Source: Epiperipatus broadwayi
Taxonomy: Eukaryota; Onychophora; Udeonychophora; Euonychophora; Peripatidae
Direction of reading: 5' to 3'
DNA length: 64,000 nucleotides
Assembly (NCBI GenBank): GCA_028023455.1
Contig: JAQFVV010006200.1
Coordinates: 9,164,521 to 9,228,520, forward strand
Shown here piece by piece: positions 58,861 to 64,000 of this stretch. A program made the translations under genes and the position numbers. Each line of letters opens with the position of its first letter. Position 1 is the stretch's first letter. Below the pieces are notes generated by a model. That model searched no databases. It was not told the origin of the DNA and saw nothing but the letters and a program-made list of their open reading frames with translations.

Positions 58861-59440
58861 CCTCCATAACCTGATGTAATTGTTCTGAGTATTAATTATG
58901 AGTCAGAGACTCCTGCTTCTGTAAGTCCAAAAGCAGGACTAGAGTTATTATATGCAGGTCACCACGACCTTTTATTATTTTATTACGCCTTATAATAGGC
59001 AATGTATATAGTTAAAATTATTCGTATTAAACTATAATCTTACCATTTCAATTCTGCCTTTGTCCATTTATTTACTTGCTGGTCATAAGACACAGCAAAA
59101 ACAATAATTCACTTTCTGTATAATCACTTTTTTCATATTTATTCTTCCATACAGTAGTGTCACCCTGTGTCAACCAAAATTATCAATGGATGCCAGAAGG
59201 CTTGTGCATAAAATCCCTATCTAGTGCCTACTCATCCAATATCCCCAGACTAGTTTCTGGCTTATGGCCTTCGTCAGTGAGGATGTGATGTAATGTGATG
59301 TATTGTAGCTTCTTCTTAAACAAAGTCAAGAATCTCTCAGCAATTATACCAAGAAAAACTTGTTAGCTACTTAATTTTATATTTTTCAGTCAGGAGCTTT
59401 GGATCTGAGAGCACTGCGCCTAGATCTTAGGAGCTAATGT

Positions 59441-61539
59441 ATTCTATCAGTCAACCAATGAAATCAATTAATATTATAGTCTTTGAGATCTTTACAATAT
59501 AGATAGAAACTCCTCTCCTAAATTCGTCATGAAATACTCTTTTAGATATGTTTTTATCTATTTGCTTCATATGATAATAAAAACAATCTCATTAAACAAG
59601 TCAGTAGTTATCAGAATATTATGAATGCAGCTGGAGAATATTTAAATTAATTCACAATTTTCATTCTAAGTTGTACCAATAATTAATAATAATAAGAATA
59701 TGTTATTCCAAACCAGACATAAATTCTTTGAATTTCAAAACATTTGTTAATTTTAGTTAGTTTTCTAATTAACAATTACGGACTTTAGCCACTATTAAAC
59801 TGCTATAAATAATAATTATAATTAGTGCATTAATTATGCGGGTTTAATTTTTTTAAAATGTTGTTTACATATATTTAAAAGATTGCACAATGACTTCTCA
59901 ATACACAGCATTGTTAAACAGTTATAGCCATTTTTTCCCCCTTAACAAGAAAGAAACATTTTTTTTTACATTAATTTTGCTAAAATAATGATTCTTTCCA
60001 AAAATATAATAAAGCTTATCTATAACCCAGTGAAAAGTCCGAAAATGTTGGAAAACTGTATATATTCTTTTATTATATAGTATACATAAAAAACATGATA
60101 ATATATAGAGATCGACTAAGATGTCATAAAATGTAGAACAAATTGAAATTACGTGTTTAGATATCTTTAAGAAATTTCTTTCATATCAGAATGAAATTTA
60201 AAAAAAGAAAAATAATCATTATTTTTTAATTTATTGAAAGTACTAAGAAAAAGTCTAGGGTATTATGTTTTAGCATGCATATAAACTAATGCTTAAACGT
60301 AAGAATTTTTTCCAATTTTTTTATGCCATCAAGTTAGTTTATTGTTCAGAACGTCAAATTGATTTCAACGTCAACATGATTGTGAAAAATATTGTCCAGT
60401 AATTAATTATATTAAGCCCGCTCCACTATTACTCTCAAAACAATCGAAATTGTAATTGTACATTTAAAAAATTGCAAAATAATTGTTACGTAGGAAAAAT
60501 ATGACATTATGTATTTACTCGTTGATCGATATTACAAATAAAAACTATTTCCTAATGTTTATATAAAAAAAAGATTAGAAGAACTGAAAGCTGATATTCA
60601 AATGACTGGTATTTTTCTGAGAGGTTTTCTTTCTTTGATCATTTATCATACATATACTGTACTACATTTACAAAAATTATAAATAATGGTATGAATAGTA
60701 GAAAATATTGTTGAATAGTTAACATTTATGTCTTTAAATAGTACAAAATCTTGTTTCAAATAATAAGATTTATGACTTTAATATTTTGCTATTATTCTTC
60801 ACAGAATTTTTAAGAATAATGATCGCTATTTTTCCAAAAATTGAAAAAACAAAATACATTGTGAAAGTAGAAGACAAATTCTAAAATCTGTAATAAACGT
60901 AATTTCAGTTCGGTGAATAGATTATTTAATCCGCATAACACATTGACAGTGATACATAGTTTGAAAACAATATGGTCCATAAGATGCAATGCGATCTTTG
61001 ATAATAAAAAGTATAACTGGTTAAAAAAACTAGATAAAGATTGAAGCAAATACTTTCCGAAGAAAATTATGGTCAAAATATGGTGCGGTTGTATGCCGAC
61101 ACTATGTGAAGTGTGAGATTGACAATCTAATTCAAAATATTTATAGAAGACCTGGATATATAGTGATGCTCTCTGCATTTGCATAGGGTAGTGTTTTTAA
61201 TGTACAGTGAAATAATTATTATGTATATCTTATAGTTAAACCATGTGTTTTATTTGTAAAAATTGTATATAAAATTTGTGTTATTAATAAAGAATATACT
61301 TTAAATAAATAAATAATACCTTACTCGATATCATTATTTCATATTATATATATGTTTGTTTGTGTTTTAAAAAAAATATTTATTGCCCCAACTCCTCTAT
61401 TTTTATATTATTCTTTAACTATGTGTATGTGAAGAGAAAATTATATACTGTATATACAAATAATGTTTAAGCTCAAATTTGTTTTCGTTTAAAAAATGTA
61501 ATAATATAGGTAATTAAGAAAAACTTCTGATTTAATATT
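59441..61539. other. No confirmed gene; coding-like trace at 60955-61190
   Basis: Mostly featureless. On the plus strand two stop-free stretches in different frames look protein-like: TVIHSLKTIWSIRCNAIFDN (about 60950-61009) and EANTFRRKLWSKYGAVVCRH, YVKCEIDNLIQNIYRRPGY (61045-61165), ending at a TAG near 61188. AATAAAG follows at 61287. The antisense 124-codon ORF is hydrophobic and less convincing. Unrecognised. Confidence 0.3.
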
Positions 61540-61720
61540 TTTGACGTCCATTCCAATAATAAATAATTTTGGCAAGGGCCTTCACAAAGGATGTTTACAC
61601 TCCGGAATTAAACAACTATACGCCATCTACCAATTAGTACATTACAAACCTTTTAGAGCACAGCCGCTATATATATATTTTTTCCGATTAATATGAGCGA
61701 TTCTAAGAATAAGGTTTGAT
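61540..61720 (+). promoter_or_regulatory. Possible promoter with very short first exon
   Basis: A CpG-containing stretch (ACTCCGGAATT, ACGCCATCTACC, CACAGCCGCTATATATATAT) is followed by ATG at 61693 reading MSDSKNK and then AAG|GTTTGA at 61713, a weak donor. The TATA-like run lies about 25 bases before the ATG. No continuing exon was found. Confidence 0.2.
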
Positions 61721-62754
61721 TTATTTATTTTTTTCGCTTTATTTTTTAATGATTGTATGTGTTTAATTAATATTTTTAGCATATAAAAAACTTTATGGTT
61801 AAGCAAAAATCAAAACATACTGAATAACGTTTTGCTACAACTACAACCTTACTCCATATTTTTCGTTTTTTTTTCTCCACAGTGTTTTTCAATATTCTAC
61901 AATCAAAACTGTATTAAAAGAATGGTGTGAGGTAGAATGTGTAATGTATGCAATATATAGAACTTGAAAAGGCCGTTAAACAACGTTCTTAAAATTTAGT
62001 TTTGGATACTTGCTTGAGCGAGTAAAGAAGATATCGGTGACTACGACTAATGGATAGTCATATTCATTATTATTAATTTTTTTAAACAAATTTTATTTTG
62101 CATTAGTAAAACTGTTGTTTTAATTTTAAGTACCGTACTATAATGCGTTAGTAATGTTTAAAGTACTACATGACACTTCAAACGCCATTTTAACGTTATT
62201 TGTTATATGGTTATGAATCTACTGCAAGTGCAATTTAATTTGTTTTCTATAACAAAATATTTTTTTAAGCATTCTAAAGTGTTGAAAGTTAATTACAAAG
62301 CATAAATTCATGGGGAGAAAAAAGCAATTATTAACGATGTTTTTCTAAACATTAGCGGTTAAGAAAATATCAATTTTATTAAATGACTTAGGCTTACGGA
62401 GATTAAAGTAATGAGATCTGCTAAGAAAAGATACTCGTAAATTGTAATTGAAGATTAAAAAAGAAAGTTTAAGAAAAAATAGAGTTCCGTTACATTGCAT
62501 ACATTTTCAATTTTCAATTACTAACGTCAAGATGAAAAGAAAATAGTTAGCGGTTAAGCGTCCCCTGTATTAGCGTTTCAATTCTATCGTTTTTAATTTT
62601 TTTTGATGCTTCTATTTCGATATTATTTGTCACTTTGGATAGAAAAGCTTCGGCCTGAAATGAATTTTTGACTGAAAGGATGAGAAAATCTGTCAGATTA
62701 TTTGATTTGAAACTTTAGTAGATATTAACAGTGTGTATGTGGTATAGCTGAACA
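61721..62754. other. No gene seen
   Basis: Repeat-poor, AT-rich sequence without supported features. Confidence 0.4.
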
Positions 62755-63725
62755 CATTTCAATCACATGATCGCCATTTCTTATGCTTACACAATCTGTT
62801 AACACAGTAGTGATTTGATGTGATGTACTGCGATTTCTTATATGGAGTCAGGAATTTCTCAGCCACTATGCTTACAGAAACCTGTTAGCCACTTTACCTT
62901 CCCTTTCCATTCCCTTCCTAAGTTTTTTCCAAATTCTCTATCCTGCTAGCATTCCATTTCCACAACATAATCTTTGTCAGCTCCATAGCCTTTATATCAA
63001 AATCCCCCTTATCTTTTCCCAAACCCAGCATAAAAACTAATAGCCCACTTTCTGTATAATCATTTTCATTATTTGTACCCTTTCTGCTTTCAGCCACAAA
63101 TGCCTAATATTTTCTATGCCTTTACACAACTTGCTGACTAAATCACACACATTTTTTTTATTTATCTGTATATTCCTTTGTTGCTAAAGATCCTAACTTT
63201 CTCCATACAATATTACTCTCTAGTGCAAATGCTAGAAGTTAGTGCACTAAATCCTTATCTAGTACTACTGCACCTAGATCATTGGATTTAATGCATCCAT
63301 TCAGCAACCATTTTTTTACCTTTTTTGTTGACCATAAAGCTATGATGTTAAACTGAAAACAGTAATGTTTTCAATCCAAGATGATTTGATTGTATATGTC
63401 ATACAGATCTGAACCCTGTTTAATATCTATATATTTTGGTGTCTTTGGCTTTTTAAATAACCATAGTCATAACCATTCTTTGAATAGGATTGTTATTAAA
63501 TCACTATAACATCACATGATCACTATTTCTTATGCTTACACAATCTGTTAATATATTAACAAACTTTCTCTGCTGTGTTAACAGGGATATAAACAACAGA
63601 AATGATGATCATGTTGGTGATAATAGTTATTTAAAAAACAAAGACATCAAAATGTATAAGATAATAAACTGGGTTCAGGTCTGTATGGCTATAAAAATGA
63701 ATTAGCTTGAATTGAAAACATTATG
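62755..63725 (+). mobile_element. Composite family A/B element (A10), ribozyme deleted
   Basis: Outer motif ATCACATGATCGCCATTTCT (62762), family B module (62815-63060 and an extension to about 63200), then family A body from TTTCTCCATACAATATTA (63203). The ribozyme segment is deleted between ATCTAGTACTACTGCACC and the body. The right part forms a palindrome: TTTGGTGTCTTTGGC and ATAACCATAGTCAT around 63440 are mirrored at 63625-63720, with the outer motif in the centre (63509). Confidence 0.75.
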
Positions 63726-63837
63726 ATTTTTTTTTTTCTTCCTCCTTTCTTTATATATTGATTTCTATATTTACATATGATACTATTTCCAACTTTCTTG
63801 TACATTTAACAATATTTTTACACTAAAACTACTCTTA

Positions 63838-63870
63838 CAGTTTCGACTCCTGCAATCATCATCAGAGCTA
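63838..63870 (-). ncRNA. Hammerhead-like motif, second class
   Basis: Minus strand: AGCTCTGATGATGATT, GCAGG, AGTCGAAACTGTA. CTGATGA (63859-63865), a GATT/AGTC stem and GAAA (complement of 63841-63844) are present, with GTA as possible cleavage triplet. Stem I is weak. It shares GCTCTGANGA...AGTCRAAAC with 37803-37840. Confidence 0.45.
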
Positions 63871-64000
63871 CAACATCCAAATATATAACCATACAATTAA
63901 TAAATTGTATACATAATCAATAACTTACATCATAACCTGACCATTATAAATAATCTTTTTTCATTTTATTATTTTACTCTTAACAATTTTATTTTCTTAT
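63871..64000. other. Window edge, no feature
   Basis: AT-rich sequence to the end of the window. Confidence 0.4.

Larger units (their letters stand above)
58343..59096 (+). mobile_element. 754-bp insertion, LTR-like, in family B
   Basis: Flanked by AAAAAC (58337-58342 and 59097-59102). The uninterrupted B sequence at 62999 and the complement of 19290-19330 show one AAAAAC at this spot, so the insertion is precise. It contains a minisatellite (58373-58660), paired ACCATATATGGT blocks (58750, 58809), a TATA box (TATATAAA, 58853-58860) and downstream TTACTTGCTGGTCATAAG. The promoter and short duplication suggest a solo LTR, but the ends are not TG...CA, so the class is open. Confidence 0.6.
58093..59440 (+). 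mobile_element. Composite family A/B element (A9) with nested insertions
   Basis: Order: outer motif ACATCACATGATAA (58096), family B module (58120-58342), an independent insertion (58343-59096), rest of B (59097-59147), family A body from CCATACAGTAGTGTCAC (59150) to GTCAGTGAGGA (59283), a second B fragment (59284-59384), and the continuation of A (AGGAGCTTTGGATCTGAGAG to about 59440). The right terminus of A is missing. A minus-strand hammerhead (59234-59283) retains CTGACGA, stem II, GAAACTAGTC and inner stem I, but its outer stem is cut by the B fragment. Confidence 0.75.

Noticed and set aside
60810-61184. 124-codon minus-strand ORF as a membrane protein
   Set aside because: Hydrophobic composition is typical of antisense AT-rich sequence. 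The opposite strand has the better coding trace.
63600-63725. Separate family element at the window edge
   Set aside because: It is the inverted arm of the A10 body (mirror of 63430-63500), not an independent insertion.

Overview
This window looks like non-coding chromosomal DNA from a large, very AT-rich, repeat-rich invertebrate genome. The evidence is the absence of operons or long bacterial-style ORFs, eukaryotic transposable elements throughout, spliceosomal-type sites, long (TA)n tracts and decayed pol genes. I cannot name the phylum. RTE, Penelope-like, hAT and Gypsy-like remnants coexist in many arthropods, molluscs and other invertebrates. No complete host gene is visible. The best host-gene candidates are an unrecognised 3'-terminal exon at 8053-8271 and a very weak short first exon at 61693-61713.

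Layout. 0.7-1.7 kb: 5' end of an RTE-type retrotransposon (endonuclease), minus strand. 2.0-3.8 kb: two non-autonomous inverted-repeat elements. 5.05-6.4 kb and 10.2-10.9 kb: two minus-strand Penelope-like elements (PLEs) with GIY-YIG endonuclease. 10.95-12.8 kb: decayed BED-finger hAT transposase, split by a family A insertion. 20.1-24.1 kb: gag-only LTR element. 24.5-25.4 kb: RTE reverse transcriptase. 25.65-27.76 kb and 50.37-52.52 kb: two opposite-strand copies of a ~2.1 kb solo-LTR-like element. 28-38 kb: dense palindromic repeats and RTE tails. 39.4-40.5 kb: third PLE, plus strand. 41.6-42.3 kb: ~120-bp satellite. 43.3-48.8 kb: second gag-only LTR element. 55.6-56.7 kb: Gypsy-like integrase remnant. 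58-59.4 kb and 62.8-63.8 kb: composite nested repeats.

Main discovery candidate: a dispersed palindromic family (family A, about ten loci from 9.5 kb to 63.7 kb). Several copies carry a recognisable type I hammerhead ribozyme: CTGANGA, a short stem II, GAAA, a 2-bp stem III inside the self-complementary ACTAGT, then a GTC cleavage site, all closed by a two-part stem I. Stem II shows compensatory changes between copies. Seven of eight full insertions have readable target-site duplications of 8-13 bp, different in each case, so these are individual retrotransposition-like insertions and not cut-and-paste MITEs. The nearby PLEs share a covarying 3' hairpin ending in GAAAGYACT, and two further degenerate hammerhead-like motifs lie at 37.8 kb and 63.8 kb. 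A reasonable inference is that PLE machinery mobilises ribozyme-bearing, retrozyme-like parasites here, but no sequence in this window proves that partnership.
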